DNA from: Oscillospiraceae bacterium
GTDB lineage: Bacteria; Bacillota; Clostridia; Oscillospirales; Ruminococcaceae
Assembly: GCA_029062865.1 (NCBI GenBank)
Contig: JAIDPG010000193.1
Span: forward strand, 1-18,670
Direction: 5' to 3'
DNA length: 18,670 nucleotides
Shown here: piece by piece, positions 7,153 to 14,659 of the stretch
Position numbering within the stretch: position 1 is the first letter of the stretch
Layout of the letters: the number at the start of each line of letters is the position of its first letter
Notes under the pieces: generated by a model
What the model was told of the DNA's origin: nothing
Database searches by the model: none
What the model saw: the letters and a program-made list of their open reading frames with translations, nothing else
Program-made: the position numbers and the translations under genes

Positions 7153-8007
7153 TTATTTTTTCTTAACAGGCACCCAGATCTCGGTGTAGTAGTTTTCGTC
7201 CTCCGTTCCCTTGGGATAGTCGGCGGGGTCGGCGTACATCTCGATGCTGTAACCCGCCGCGAACTCGTAATCGCCAATAGCGGGCATCCACTCCGAGAAT
7301 ATCTTCTTGTTTACGTCCTGCAGCGCGTCGGGCATTGCTCCCTTTACCGGGAAAACCGCCCAGGTGAACGCCGGGATCACCTTAGTCACAAAGCCCTCGG
7401 GAATATCAACGCAGGGGTTGTAAACGTCCGCGATCATATAGTCGAAGTCGCTGTTCTTCATTTCGCCGTCGAAGCATACGCCGAACATTCCGCCGACGTA
7501 TTTGAAGTTTCCGCTTTTGTTGTGCTCGTCCCAGAATTTCGGGATCTCCGTCTGCGCGTTTTCGTATGAGAACCTTCTCATAATTCCCAAAACCGCGAAG
7601 CTCTCTTTTTTTACTATTCTGTAATCCATAGTCTTACCGCCTTTCAAAGTCAATGATATTTTCAGCGGCGCGAAGCCTTTAAGCGTAGCCGAGTTCTTCT
7701 GCGCCATAGAGGGAGTAACGCCGTGGAAGCGGTAAAACGCTTTCGCAAAGCTGTCGGGCGAATCGTAGCAATATTTTACGGCGGTGTCGATGACCTTCGC
7801 GCCGTTTGCCAGCTCTCCCGCGGCGAGAGCCAGACGGCGGCTGCGGATATATTCCGACACGGTGTAGCCGCAAAGCAAGCTAAAGCCTTTCTGAAAGTAG
7901 AACGGAGAGATATTCACCTGCCCCGCGATCTCCTCCGCCGAAATATTCTCCGTGAGATTGCTCTCGATATACTCGATAGCCGCGCTTATCGCTTTTATCC
8001 ATTCCAT
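7153..8007 (-). CDS. AraC-family regulator with GyrI-like effector domain
   Basis: The chosen start gives 284 residues (MEWIKAISAAIEYIESNL), with GGGAGGG eight bases upstream; the longer reading frame before it lacks a ribosome site. The N-terminal 100 residues form an AraC double helix-turn-helix, seen in ENISAEEIAGQVNISPFYFQ and the second-motif signature YDSPDSFAKAFYRFHGVTPS. Residues 125-284 look like a GyrI/BmrR-type effector domain (start DYRIVKKESFAVLG, late YSIEMYADPADY, end YYTEIWVPVKK). Such fusions sense small hydrophobic or cationic compounds and control transport or stress genes, often nearby. No obvious target gene adjoins it. A TATACT preceded by TGG at 8033-8041 on the minus strand could be an extended -10 promoter. 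Confidence 0.9.
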   Translation of the reverse strand: MEWIKAISAAIEYIESNLTENISAEEIAGQVNISPFYFQKGFSLLCGYTVSEYIRSRRLALAAGELANGAKVIDTAVKYCYDSPDSFAKAFYRFHGVTPSMAQKNSATLKGFAPLKISLTLKGGKTMDYRIVKKESFAVLGIMRRFSYENAQTEIPKFWDEHNKSGNFKYVGGMFGVCFDGEMKNSDFDYMIADVYNPCVDIPEGFVTKVIPAFTWAVFPVKGAMPDALQDVNKKIFSEWMPAIGDYEFAAGYSIEMYADPADYPKGTEDENYYTEIWVPVKKK

Positions 8008-8144
8008 TGCGCTTCCCTCCCCCTGTAAATCAAGTATACCACATTTTTTTGGAAATGTCCCGACTTTTCGTGTCAAGATGTGTCCCGGAGCAAAACGCGG
8101 GCTGCAAAAAACAGCTCGTGCCGGTTTTTCTACCATTACGCGAT

Positions 8145-8170
8145 AAAGGGACGTTCATCGAACGCCCCTT
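8145..8170 (-). terminator. Weak hairpin terminator after the ilvD-linked genes
   Basis: On the minus strand GGGGCGTTC and GAACG-T-CCC form a stem with a 3-base GAT loop and one bulge, followed by TTTAT. It lies seven bases after the stop of the 162-residue membrane protein. The short T-run makes it only a candidate. Confidence 0.4.
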
Positions 8171-8177
8171 CGACTTG

Positions 8178-8666
8178 CTATAAATTAGGCATACAACGCC
8201 ACCGCGAAAGCAAACGCAACGCTTTCTTAATGCTTTCATCGGAGATAGGGTAACGACCGCGCAGATACTCCTCTAAAATTTTATACTCCTCGCCGTCGTG
8301 TACATCGGTGGGATTATTCACAAACCACATAATATCCTTGTAAATAAGACGCACATAGCTCACCGAATCGCTGTCGTATTCATCAAGGTCAAGCTGATTT
8401 TCTATGCTGTCATACAAATCATATCCAAGGGCTAGAATGATCCTGTCAACCTCCTCCGGGATCGGGTGAATAGGCGGCAGCGGATCATTGGGCAAATGCT
8501 CGCGGTTGTACGCAGCCTTCCGGCATAGCTCCTCGTACTCTTCGGCGTTACGCCGAGCTATTCTTGCCGCTTCCTTGGCTTTTAACCTCCGTGACAATTC
8601 GCTGACAGCATAAAACAGCACGCATATGACGATCCCGAAGACCGACCAATAGATAACAAACTCCAT
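8178..8666 (-). CDS. Membrane-anchored protein of unknown function
   Basis: A 162-residue protein starting MEFVIYWSVF. The ATG at 8666 is preferred to an in-frame GTG nine bases upstream because AAAGGGTGG lies five bases ahead of the ATG and overlaps that GTG. One membrane helix (about residues 3-21) is followed by a basic, Ala/Arg/Glu-rich, probably coiled-coil stretch (26-55) and an acidic cytoplasmic domain (about 60-162) rich in Asp, Glu and Tyr with a late RGRYPISDESIKKALRLLSR segment. I recognise no family. It starts 12 bases after the 51-residue membrane protein and ends the apparent ilvD operon. Confidence 0.75.
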   Translation of the reverse strand: MEFVIYWSVFGIVICVLFYAVSELSRRLKAKEAARIARRNAEEYEELCRKAAYNREHLPNDPLPPIHPIPEEVDRIILALGYDLYDSIENQLDLDEYDSDSVSYVRLIYKDIMWFVNNPTDVHDGEEYKILEEYLRGRYPISDESIKKALRLLSRWRCMPNL

Positions 8667-8678
8667 TGTAGCCACCCT

Positions 8679-8834
8679 TTACGATCCGCGCCGCTCATCC
8701 TGCTCGCGCTCCCATTTCTCGGAACGCCTGATAGCTTTTCTTAACGCCGCCTCGCGGGTTATGTTCCCGACGACGATGAACACCAAAAGGCAAACAAGCG
8801 CCGCGACGATTATCCAGCCGATTATAATTCTCAT
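8679..8834 (-). CDS. Small single-pass membrane protein, 51 residues
   Basis: A 52-codon frame from ATG at 8834 to TAA at 8679 encodes a membrane helix (about residues 3-23, MRIIIGWIIVAALVCLLVF) followed by a strongly charged tail (REAALRKAIRRSEKWEREQD). It begins eight bases after the ilvD stop. The ribosome site is poor (GAGG 13 bases ahead), so it may depend on ilvD translation. Its layout, one helix plus a charged helical tail, matches a shortened version of the next gene. I judge it real from the clean hydrophobic/charged pattern and tight spacing on both sides, but it has no recognised family and could be missed by length filters. Confidence 0.6.
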   Translation of the reverse strand: MRIIIGWIIVAALVCLLVFIVVGNITREAALRKAIRRSEKWEREQDERRGS

Positions 8835-8842
8835 AAACGGAT

Positions 8843-10498
8843 TTAATCCTCAAAAACCGCGCCCGTGTTGGAGGAAGTAACCATCTTCGCGTAGCGCTTA
8901 AGATAACCCTCAAACTCGCGCGGGGCTTTGATGCCCTTCTTTTTGCGCTCCTCGATAACCGCGTCGTCAACGAGCAGCTCTACCTTGCGGTTCGGAATGT
9001 CGATGTGTATCTTGTCGCCGTCCTCAACGAACGCGATAAGACCGCCCTCCGCCGCCTCGGGCGAAACGTGACCTATCGCCGCGCCGCGGGAAGCTCCGCT
9101 GAAGCGTCCGTCCGTGATGAGCGCGACGGAGCCGTCCAGTCCCTTGCCGACGATTGCTGCCGTCGGAGCAAGCATTTCCGGCATACCCGGACCGCCCTTA
9201 GGTCCTTCATAGCGGATAACGACAACGTCGCCCGCCTGTATCTTGCCGCCGAGAATCGCGTCGCACGCGTCCTGCTCGCCGTCGAATACTCTTGCCGTGC
9301 CCGTGAAGTCCATCATCTCGGGCTTAACAGCGCCCTGCTTAACGACAGAGCCGTTTTCCGCGAGGTTGCCGCTGAGTATCGCGATGCCGCCGTCCTTTCT
9401 TATAGGAGAAGCAACGGTGTGAACGATCTCGCCGTCCGCGTCGCGAGCCGCCGCGATACGCTCCTTCTGCGTTCCCGAAACGGTCAGAACGTCCTCGTTG
9501 ATATGTCCGCCCTTAGAAAGCTCGCGGATAACCGTCTGAATTCCGCCGACGGCGTTCAGATCGGTGATGAACACGCTGCTTGCGGGGTTGAGCTTAGCGA
9601 GCTGCGGGGTCTTGCGGCTCATAGCGTCGATGTCGGCGAGCGTGATGTCCGCCTTCGCCTCGTGAGCGATAGCCAGCAAATGCAGAACCGTATTCGACGA
9701 AGCGCCTATCGCCATATCCGTCGCGAGAGCGTTTTCCATATTCTTCTTAGTGAGAATATCAAGCGGGCGAATGTTCTGCTTTACAAGCTCGACAACGCGC
9801 TCGCCGCTCTCCTTTGCCAAGCGTCTGCGCGCGGAATTCACCGCGGGCTCGGTGCCCGCAGTCGGCAGCGCGAGACCGATAGCCTCCGTAAGGCAGTTCA
9901 TCGAATTCGCCGTGTACATTCCCGAGCAGGAGCCGCACGTCGGGCACGCGTTGTTTTCGTAGTCCTTGATAACGTCGTCGCCGATCTCGCCGTTTGTGTA
10001 CTGCCCGATAGCCTCATATATCTCGGAATAGCCCACGCGCTTGCCCTGAACGCAGCCGGGGTTCATCGGGCCGCCGCTTACGAAAATCGACGGGAGGTTC
10101 ATTCTCGCCGCAGCCATTACCATTCCGGGGACAATTTTGTCGCAGTTCGGGATGAACACAACGCCGTCAAGCGGGTGAGCCGTCAGCATAACCTCGATGC
10201 TGTCCGCAATAAGCTCACGAGAAGCCAGCGAATAGCGCATACCCTTGTGGTTCATCGCCAAGCCGTCGCAAACGCCGATAGTAAAGAACTCGAACGGCAC
10301 GCCGCCCGCGTTTCTGATACCGTCCTTTACATAGCGCGAGATCTCGTGCAAATGCTGATGTCCGGGAACATAGTCGCTCGCCGCGCAAACCACCGCGATA
10401 AACGGCTTGTTCATCTCGCTGTCGATAAGCCCGAGCGACTTCAGAACCGCTCTGTGCGGGGTTTTCTCAACGCCCGCTTTAATCAAATCAGATCTCAT
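8843..10498 (-). CDS. ilvD: Dihydroxy-acid dehydratase
   Basis: IlvD dehydrates 2,3-dihydroxy-isovalerate and 2,3-dihydroxy-3-methylvalerate to the keto acids that precede valine, isoleucine and leucine, in the cytoplasm. The 551-residue length fits the family, and the reading is unbroken. Signature motifs are present: PNCDKIVPGM with Cys119, and CPTCGSCSGMYTANSMNCL with Cys191. The early motif reads VPGHQHL, as in the oxygen-sensitive [4Fe-4S] E. coli type, rather than the Cys-containing form of [2Fe-2S] enzymes; this fits an anaerobe. AAGGAG lies eight bases before the ATG. No other branched-chain amino-acid gene is in the window. Two small membrane proteins follow on the same strand. The leader carries the structured repeats at 10524-10751 and shows no T-box signature. 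Confidence 0.97.
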   Translation of the reverse strand: MRSDLIKAGVEKTPHRAVLKSLGLIDSEMNKPFIAVVCAASDYVPGHQHLHEISRYVKDGIRNAGGVPFEFFTIGVCDGLAMNHKGMRYSLASRELIADSIEVMLTAHPLDGVVFIPNCDKIVPGMVMAAARMNLPSIFVSGGPMNPGCVQGKRVGYSEIYEAIGQYTNGEIGDDVIKDYENNACPTCGSCSGMYTANSMNCLTEAIGLALPTAGTEPAVNSARRRLAKESGERVVELVKQNIRPLDILTKKNMENALATDMAIGASSNTVLHLLAIAHEAKADITLADIDAMSRKTPQLAKLNPASSVFITDLNAVGGIQTVIRELSKGGHINEDVLTVSGTQKERIAAARDADGEIVHTVASPIRKDGGIAILSGNLAENGSVVKQGAVKPEMMDFTGTARVFDGEQDACDAILGGKIQAGDVVVIRYEGPKGGPGMPEMLAPTAAIVGKGLDGSVALITDGRFSGASRGAAIGHVSPEAAEGGLIAFVEDGDKIHIDIPNRKVELLVDDAVIEERKKKGIKAPREFEGYLKRYAKMVTSSNTGAVFED

Positions 10499-10523
10499 AA
10501 TTTATTCTCCTTATTTAAATTTT

Positions 10524-10641
10524 AAATTTCAAAATTCCGTAACCGATGTTGCTTGCCACTCCGCTACGCTCCGTGTCAAGCGACACCGCTGACGGAACCG
10601 GTCAAGATTTTCTTCGAAAATCTTGACACTTTTTGAAATTT
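10524..10641. repeat. Structured palindromic repeat, copy 1
   Basis: A 118-bp unit bounded by AAATTTCAAAA and its complement TTTTGAAATTT. Inside are two hairpins. The first is a long imperfect stem opened by TTCCGT and closed by ACGGAA. The second is a perfect 12-bp stem (10601-10612 with 10616-10627, GTCAAGATTTTC) around a TTC loop. The fold would be a closed three-way junction. It lies between the end of the ROK kinase gene and the start of ilvD. No coding frame of interest crosses it. Confidence 0.8.
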
Positions 10642-10654
10642 TTGATTTTAATTT

Positions 10655-10751
10655 AAATTTCAAAATTCCCTCACCGCTGCTCCGCTCGCTCTGCAGCGCT
10701 GAGGGAACCGGTCAAAATTTTCTTCGAAAATTTTGACACTTTTTGAAATTT
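10655..10751. repeat. Structured palindromic repeat, copy 2
   Basis: A 97-bp tandem partner of the copy at 10524, with the same outer arms, the same spacer ACCGGTCAA and the same two-hairpin plan. Its first hairpin is TTCCCTCA-type, with a 14 of 15 match between arms; its second is GTCAAAATTTTC (10711-10722 with 10726-10737). Where the copies differ, paired bases change together. The bases from 10752 to 10831, up to the ROK gene's end, show no gene or clear signal. Confidence 0.8.
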
Positions 10752-10831
10752 ACTTTTCGCCATTGCACTACTCCGGTCTGAACGCACCTATAATGCGCCG
10801 CCCGCCGGAACAAATAACCAACAACTAATAA

Positions 10832-11794
10832 CTAACTTCTATACAGCATCGCCGCGCCGATTATTCCCGCTTCGTTGCCAAGGGAGCATATGACTATCTC
10901 GGTGTTCTTCACGGAATTTTTCGAGTAGATTTCCTTTGCGACGGCGGCTTTCAGCGGATTGAGAAGCGCCTCGCCCTCGTTGCAGACCCCGCCGCCTATG
11001 CAGAGAATATCCGGCTGGAACGTGTTGATGACGTTTGCGACGCCGCACGCGAGATATTTTATGTAGCGCTCGGTGACTTCCCTGCCGACCGCGTCTCCGC
11101 GCCGCATCGCCTTAAACGCCGTTCTCCCGCTGATTTTTCCGTCCTCCTTGATTATCTCGGGGATTATCGTATCGGGATTTTGCTTGACGGCTGCCTCGGT
11201 CATTCGCACAAGCCCCGTCGCGGAGGAGTACGCCTCAAAGCAGCCGCGCCTGCCGCAGGTGCATGACTCGCCGTCAACGACTATCACCGTGTGCCCTATC
11301 TCGCCGCCCGCAAAATTCGCGCCGCGGTAAATCTTGCCGTCAAGGACGATCCCCGCGCCAACACCCGTGCCGAGAGTGATAACCACCGCGCTTTTCGCGC
11401 CCTTAGCCGAGCCGGCGGTAAACTCCCCGAACGCCGCGGCGTTCGCGTCGTTTTCGAGATAAACAGGCAAGCCGAATTCTTGCTCAATGTCGGCTTTCAG
11501 CGGAACATTCACAAAGCCGAGGTTATTGGAATACTCCACAACCCCGCTTTCGCTGTTGCAAAGCCCCGGACAGCCGATGCCTATCGAGCCCGCATTGTCA
11601 ACGGAAATCCCCGCGCTCCCGCACGCCTCGCGCACGGCGGTCTTGATGCTATTCAGAACCGCCTCATAAGGCGCGGGGGAAGCTCCACCGCCGTGGGTCT
11701 TTATCTTTGAGCGCGCGAGGATCTTTCCGTTTTCGTCAACAACGCCGCACGCGATGTTTGTTCCGCCAACGTCAACTCCTATGTAATAAGCCAT
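10832..11794 (-). CDS. ROK-family sugar kinase, probably glucokinase
   Basis: A 320-residue cytoplasmic kinase that phosphorylates a hexose with ATP, most likely glucose to glucose-6-phosphate. The ATP-binding DVGGTN motif is at residues 8-13, the catalytic Asp116 sits in LENDANAAAFGE, TLGTGVGAGIV follows at about 140-150, and the zinc site is His168 with Cys178, Cys180 and Cys185 (EIGHTVIVVDG then CTCGRRGCFEAY). Length and motifs match Firmicute GlcK. ROK kinases for N-acetylmannosamine or fructose look alike, so the substrate is not certain. AAAGAGGTG lies seven bases before the ATG. It follows the mannose-6-phosphate isomerase gene on the same strand after 111 bases, suggesting a shared hexose-phosphate role. 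Confidence 0.92.
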   Translation of the reverse strand: MAYYIGVDVGGTNIACGVVDENGKILARSKIKTHGGGASPAPYEAVLNSIKTAVREACGSAGISVDNAGSIGIGCPGLCNSESGVVEYSNNLGFVNVPLKADIEQEFGLPVYLENDANAAAFGEFTAGSAKGAKSAVVITLGTGVGAGIVLDGKIYRGANFAGGEIGHTVIVVDGESCTCGRRGCFEAYSSATGLVRMTEAAVKQNPDTIIPEIIKEDGKISGRTAFKAMRRGDAVGREVTERYIKYLACGVANVINTFQPDILCIGGGVCNEGEALLNPLKAAVAKEIYSKNSVKNTEIVICSLGNEAGIIGAAMLYRS

Positions 11795-11860
11795 ACGACA
11801 CCTCTTTTACGGAAACGCAGAACAAGCATTTCCTTAGTTATAAAGTTCGGTTTCATGCGA

Positions 11861-11885
11861 TTTTTCCCGCTTTCGGCGGGGAAAA
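11861..11885. repeat. GC-core palindrome between manA and the ROK gene
   Basis: A hairpin with core CCCGC / GCGGG flanked by T-run and A-run that pair with each other; on neither strand is there a free T-run after the stem, so it is a poor terminator. The adjoining text GGCGGGGAAAACCGCCATA nearly repeats that of the hairpin near 13565, differing by one base, which suggests a dispersed repeat. Confidence 0.45.
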
Positions 11886-11905
11886 CCGCCATAAAATCAA
11901 TGCTT

Positions 11906-12871
11906 CTATATATTCGTGATAATAATCAAGCCTTTTCCGCTTATTTCGTATTTTCCCGTGCCCGCGGTTATAAAAACGCTGTCGCCCTTACTCGCGGGAA
12001 CGCCGCCGCTCGCCGAGCTTATCTTTACTTCTCCGTCAAGAATCAACAGCGAATTGAACGAGCGCCTGTCCGCTTCGAGAGAAACCTCGCCGTTAAACTC
12101 CAGCTTTTTCACCGTGAAATATTCGCACTCGCAAAGTGTTGTCAGTATGCCGCTCTCCAGTCTTTGCGGACTTCCCTGCTCCTCCGCGGAGCGCCTCGGC
12201 GGAACACGCTTCGTTACGTCAAGCGCCTTTTCGATGTGGAGCTCCCGCGGCTTGCCGTCATTGCCTAATCTGCCGTAGTCGTAAACACGGTAGGTCGTGT
12301 TGGAATTCTGCTGAATTTCCGCAATGAGAATTCCCTTGCCTATCGAGTGCAGTGTGCCGCTCTCAATGAAGAACACGTCGCCCTTTTTGACGGTAACGCT
12401 GTTCGTCACCTCGAGAAGCGTGCCGTTTTCGATCCTCTCGGCGAATTCCTCGTGGGATATTTCGCGCTTGAAGCCGTAGATAAGCTCCGCGCCGTCGTCC
12501 GCGTCGACAACGTACCAAAGCTCGTTTTTCCCGCGCTCGCCCTCGTGCTTACGGGCGTAATCGTCCGGCGGGTGAACTTGAACGGACAGATCGTCGGCGG
12601 CGTCAATCAGCTTGATGAATACTGGGAAGTCGTCAAAGTGCGCGCTTTCCGTGCCGAGAACGGCGGCTTTGCCGTTCGCCTCTATAAGCTCCCCGAGGGT
12701 TTTCCCCGTAAATTCTCCGTTTTCGATAACGCTTTGTCCGTCCTCTCGACAGCAAAGCTCCCAGCTCTCGGCGATTTTGTCCGCGCCGGAGCTCTTGCCG
12801 AACTCCCGCCGAAGCCGCTCTCCGCCCCAGATGTAATCCTTGCACAAAGAAGATAGTTTAAATACGCTCAT
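11906..12871 (-). CDS. manA: Mannose-6-phosphate isomerase, class I
   Basis: Interconverts mannose-6-phosphate and fructose-6-phosphate in the cytoplasm, feeding mannose into glycolysis or supplying mannose units for glycans. The 321-residue size fits the short Firmicute class I enzymes. Zinc ligands are readable: Gln98 and His100 in LSVQVHPPDDYA, Glu117 in GKNELWYV and His175 in SGTLHSIG. The cupin motif YDYGRLG follows at about 199. The ATG at 12871 lies 10 bases after the LUD gene stop; no strong ribosome site is visible, so translation may be coupled to that gene. It is followed by the ROK kinase on the same strand. Confidence 0.94.
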   Translation of the reverse strand: MSVFKLSSLCKDYIWGGERLRREFGKSSGADKIAESWELCCREDGQSVIENGEFTGKTLGELIEANGKAAVLGTESAHFDDFPVFIKLIDAADDLSVQVHPPDDYARKHEGERGKNELWYVVDADDGAELIYGFKREISHEEFAERIENGTLLEVTNSVTVKKGDVFFIESGTLHSIGKGILIAEIQQNSNTTYRVYDYGRLGNDGKPRELHIEKALDVTKRVPPRRSAEEQGSPQRLESGILTTLCECEYFTVKKLEFNGEVSLEADRRSFNSLLILDGEVKISSASGGVPASKGDSVFITAGTGKYEISGKGLIIITNI

Positions 12872-12881
12872 GATATGTAAC

Positions 12882-13499
12882 TTAATAACCTAAATTCTCA
12901 TTGACGATAATGACTTTAATCCTGTCGGGAACACGCTGCTGCGCCAGCGTTACATAAGAGCAGCAAATCCTCGCATCACTGCGGCAGTGCTGACACTCGC
13001 CGAGCTTTTTGCAGGGCGTTGCGCAATCCAGGCGCACGGTGTTTTTCGGGGCTGCGATCTTCTCAACTCGCTCCTTCGCCGCGGCTAGATCCTTAACGAT
13101 TTTGTTCACGCCGACAACGAGAACGACCTGCCGCGGTCCGTAAATCATCGCCGAAACGCGGTTGCCGTTTCCATCAACGTTGTACAGCTCGCCGTCCTCG
13201 GTCAGGGCGTTCGTGCTCGCCAAAAACGTGTCGGAGACGAACGCCTTGCGCATGATCTCCTCGACCTCCTCACGGTCTTTGCCCGCCGAGCGGTCGAGAT
13301 AAACGCCGCCGAAATCCTTGGTGAGCATCTCGATAACACCGCTTTCTTTAAGCGTCATCGAGCCGCCCGAGGTTATCAGCTTGTCGTTTTCAATCAGGCC
13401 GCGGACTATCTCGCAAGCCTCGGCGCTGTTTTCCGCGTAAAACGGCTTCATCCTGTTAAGCCGAAGCGCTTCCATTGTCTTTTGGATCTTCCCGTCCAT
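12882..13499 (-). CDS. LUD-domain (lactate-utilization-like) protein
   Basis: A 205-residue protein of the LUD/DUF162 group related to LutB/LutC. The conserved parts SGGSMTLKESG (44-54), FLASTNALTEDGELYNVDG (92-110) and YGPRQVVLVVGVNKIV (120-135) match stand-alone LUD proteins of anaerobic Firmicutes. A C-terminal Cys cluster (159, 163, 169, 172, 179, 180) may bind iron-sulfur or zinc. LutABC oxidise L-lactate in other bacteria, but this single-domain type has no settled reaction, and lutA/lutB partners are absent here. AAGGAGG lies about eight bases before the ATG. It sits between the LCP-like gene and manA on the same strand, and its stop is 10 bases before manA, so those two are probably co-transcribed. 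Confidence 0.85.
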   Translation of the reverse strand: MDGKIQKTMEALRLNRMKPFYAENSAEACEIVRGLIENDKLITSGGSMTLKESGVIEMLTKDFGGVYLDRSAGKDREEVEEIMRKAFVSDTFLASTNALTEDGELYNVDGNGNRVSAMIYGPRQVVLVVGVNKIVKDLAAAKERVEKIAAPKNTVRLDCATPCKKLGECQHCRSDARICCSYVTLAQQRVPDRIKVIIVNENLGY

Positions 13500-13533
13500 A
13501 AATCTAATGCCTCCTTATATACAAATCTGTAGA

Positions 13534-13597
13534 AAAAACCGATTTTTATGGCTGCCCCGCCTGTGGCGGGGAAAACGCCATAGAAAGAACGGTTTTT
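13534..13597 (-). terminator. Long intrinsic terminator after the LCP-like gene
   Basis: On the minus strand AAAAACCG, TATGGC and CCCCGCC pair in turn with GGCGGGG, GCCATA and CGGTTTTTT around an ACA loop, and the last arm ends in a T-run. The structure begins inside the stop codon of the LCP-like gene. Coordinates are good to about one base. Confidence 0.6.
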
Positions 13598-14480
13598 AAA
13601 GCCCCGCCTTATACTTTATTGTATTGATCGAGTTTTCCGCGATGTCAAAGCCGCCGTCGGCGGTGTATTCGCCATAGGGGATATAAAACTCCGCGGGAGA
13701 TGTGCCGTACTCAACGGTGTTTAACAGCGCAGGCTTGTAGCTCTTGTAAACATCCTCGGTGAGATTGGTCTCGGATTTTAACAGCATATTGAAATACGAG
13801 TCAAGCCGCGTCGCGTTTGCCTGACGGTAGTTCTGGTTGATTATCTCGGAGAGAATCTCGCCCGCGACTTTAAACCTGTAAGCATCGCCCTCGTCGAATT
13901 CCGCTTTCACCATAAGATTATACGCGTCCTCGGGTGCCATCAGGCGCTTGCCGGCGTTAAACGTCTTGGTGTCCGTGCCGTATTTTACCAGCGTCGTCTT
14001 TGTGAACTCATATTCCACATTGCCGAACGTCGTGAACAGATCCTCAAAGCTCTGCTTGTCCATTTTTACGTAATAGCCGACGGAAATGCCGATAGCGCCT
14101 TCAACCGCCTTTACGACCTCCGCCCCGCCCTGCGCGACGTAAATAGTCTGAAGCGGACGCCCCGCGCCGCCCACGCTTATCCCATTCGGAAGCGGCACGA
14201 ACGTGATTCGGTTCTCAGGCGCGTTGTATTCCGTCAAAAAGAAAAGCTCCGGAATGTCGTTCTCCCCTTCGGACAGCATAGTAAGCAGTCTGAAGCAGTG
14301 CTCCGTCGTCGGCGTGAATTCATCCTCCAGCGCGTTGTTTGTCTTATTAACACCCGTGTTCTGCGTATCCGACGGGAAAAGATACCATTTAAACGCGAAA
14401 ATCGCCACGACAACAAACACTGCCGTAATCCCGAAGGCTATAAAATAAATATACCAGTTACTTTTTCTGCGAACGTACAT
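13596..14480 (-). CDS. LCP-like (LytR-CpsA-Psr) membrane protein lacking catalytic residues
   Basis: A 294-residue protein with a basic N-terminus, one membrane helix (about 11-34) and an outer domain. The stretch ENRITFVPLPNGISVGG-GRPLQT (about 89-111) then YVAQGGAEVVKAVEGAIGIS and VGYYVKMDKQSFEDLFTTFG follows the LCP fold order, in which a strand leads to SIPRD, then KI-AY-GG, then the VDY-V-VD segment. The Arg-Asp that binds pyrophosphate in LCP enzymes is replaced by Asn-Gly (residues 99-100). LCP enzymes attach glycopolymers to the wall; this one is probably non-catalytic. GAGAGGGG precedes the ATG. A terminator follows, so it may be monocistronic. The family call is moderate, resting on the pattern alone. 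Confidence 0.65.
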   Translation of the reverse strand: MYVRRKSNWYIYFIAFGITAVFVVVAIFAFKWYLFPSDTQNTGVNKTNNALEDEFTPTTEHCFRLLTMLSEGENDIPELFFLTEYNAPENRITFVPLPNGISVGGAGRPLQTIYVAQGGAEVVKAVEGAIGISVGYYVKMDKQSFEDLFTTFGNVEYEFTKTTLVKYGTDTKTFNAGKRLMAPEDAYNLMVKAEFDEGDAYRFKVAGEILSEIINQNYRQANATRLDSYFNMLLKSETNLTEDVYKSYKPALLNTVEYGTSPAEFYIPYGEYTADGGFDIAENSINTIKYKAGL

Positions 14481-14548
14481 ATTTTTTCCCCTCTCAGTTT
14501 TTTCTCAGAAAATCAAGTCCGTTTTAAAAAAACTATTGATTTTTTTCC

Positions 14549-14576
14549 TTTATAGTAATATAATGTAATATGTGAA
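14549..14576 (-). promoter_or_regulatory. Candidate promoter of the LCP-like gene
   Basis: On the minus strand TTCACA (14571-14576) and TATAAA (14549-14554) are 16 bases apart, giving a leader of about 60 bases before the ATG at 14480. Each hexamer differs from consensus, so this is tentative. The rest of 14481-14659 is AT-rich with a short CTCCC/GGGAG hairpin (14596-14617) and no gene. Confidence 0.35.
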
Positions 14577-14659
14577 CAATATTCGGTTGTATACACTCCC
14601 CTCTCACTTTTCGGGAGAAATCGGGCTTGCATACACCCTATAGTATGCACTTACATATA

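Noticed and set aside
8030..8239. A 69-codon minus-strand frame between the AraC gene and the ilvD-linked genes
   Set aside because: It overlaps the end of the 162-residue protein gene and the AraC leader, lacks a ribosome site and has no hydrophobic or domain pattern.
9005..10525. A 506-codon open frame on the plus strand opposite ilvD
   Set aside because: Arg/Ala-rich translation with no motif, antisense to a clear ilvD; it is the usual shadow of a GC-rich gene.
10499..10831. A T-box or amino-acid attenuator upstream of ilvD
   Set aside because: No AGGGTGG-type T-box sequence and no leader peptide with Leu, Ile or Val codons was found; the structures repeat as two units instead.
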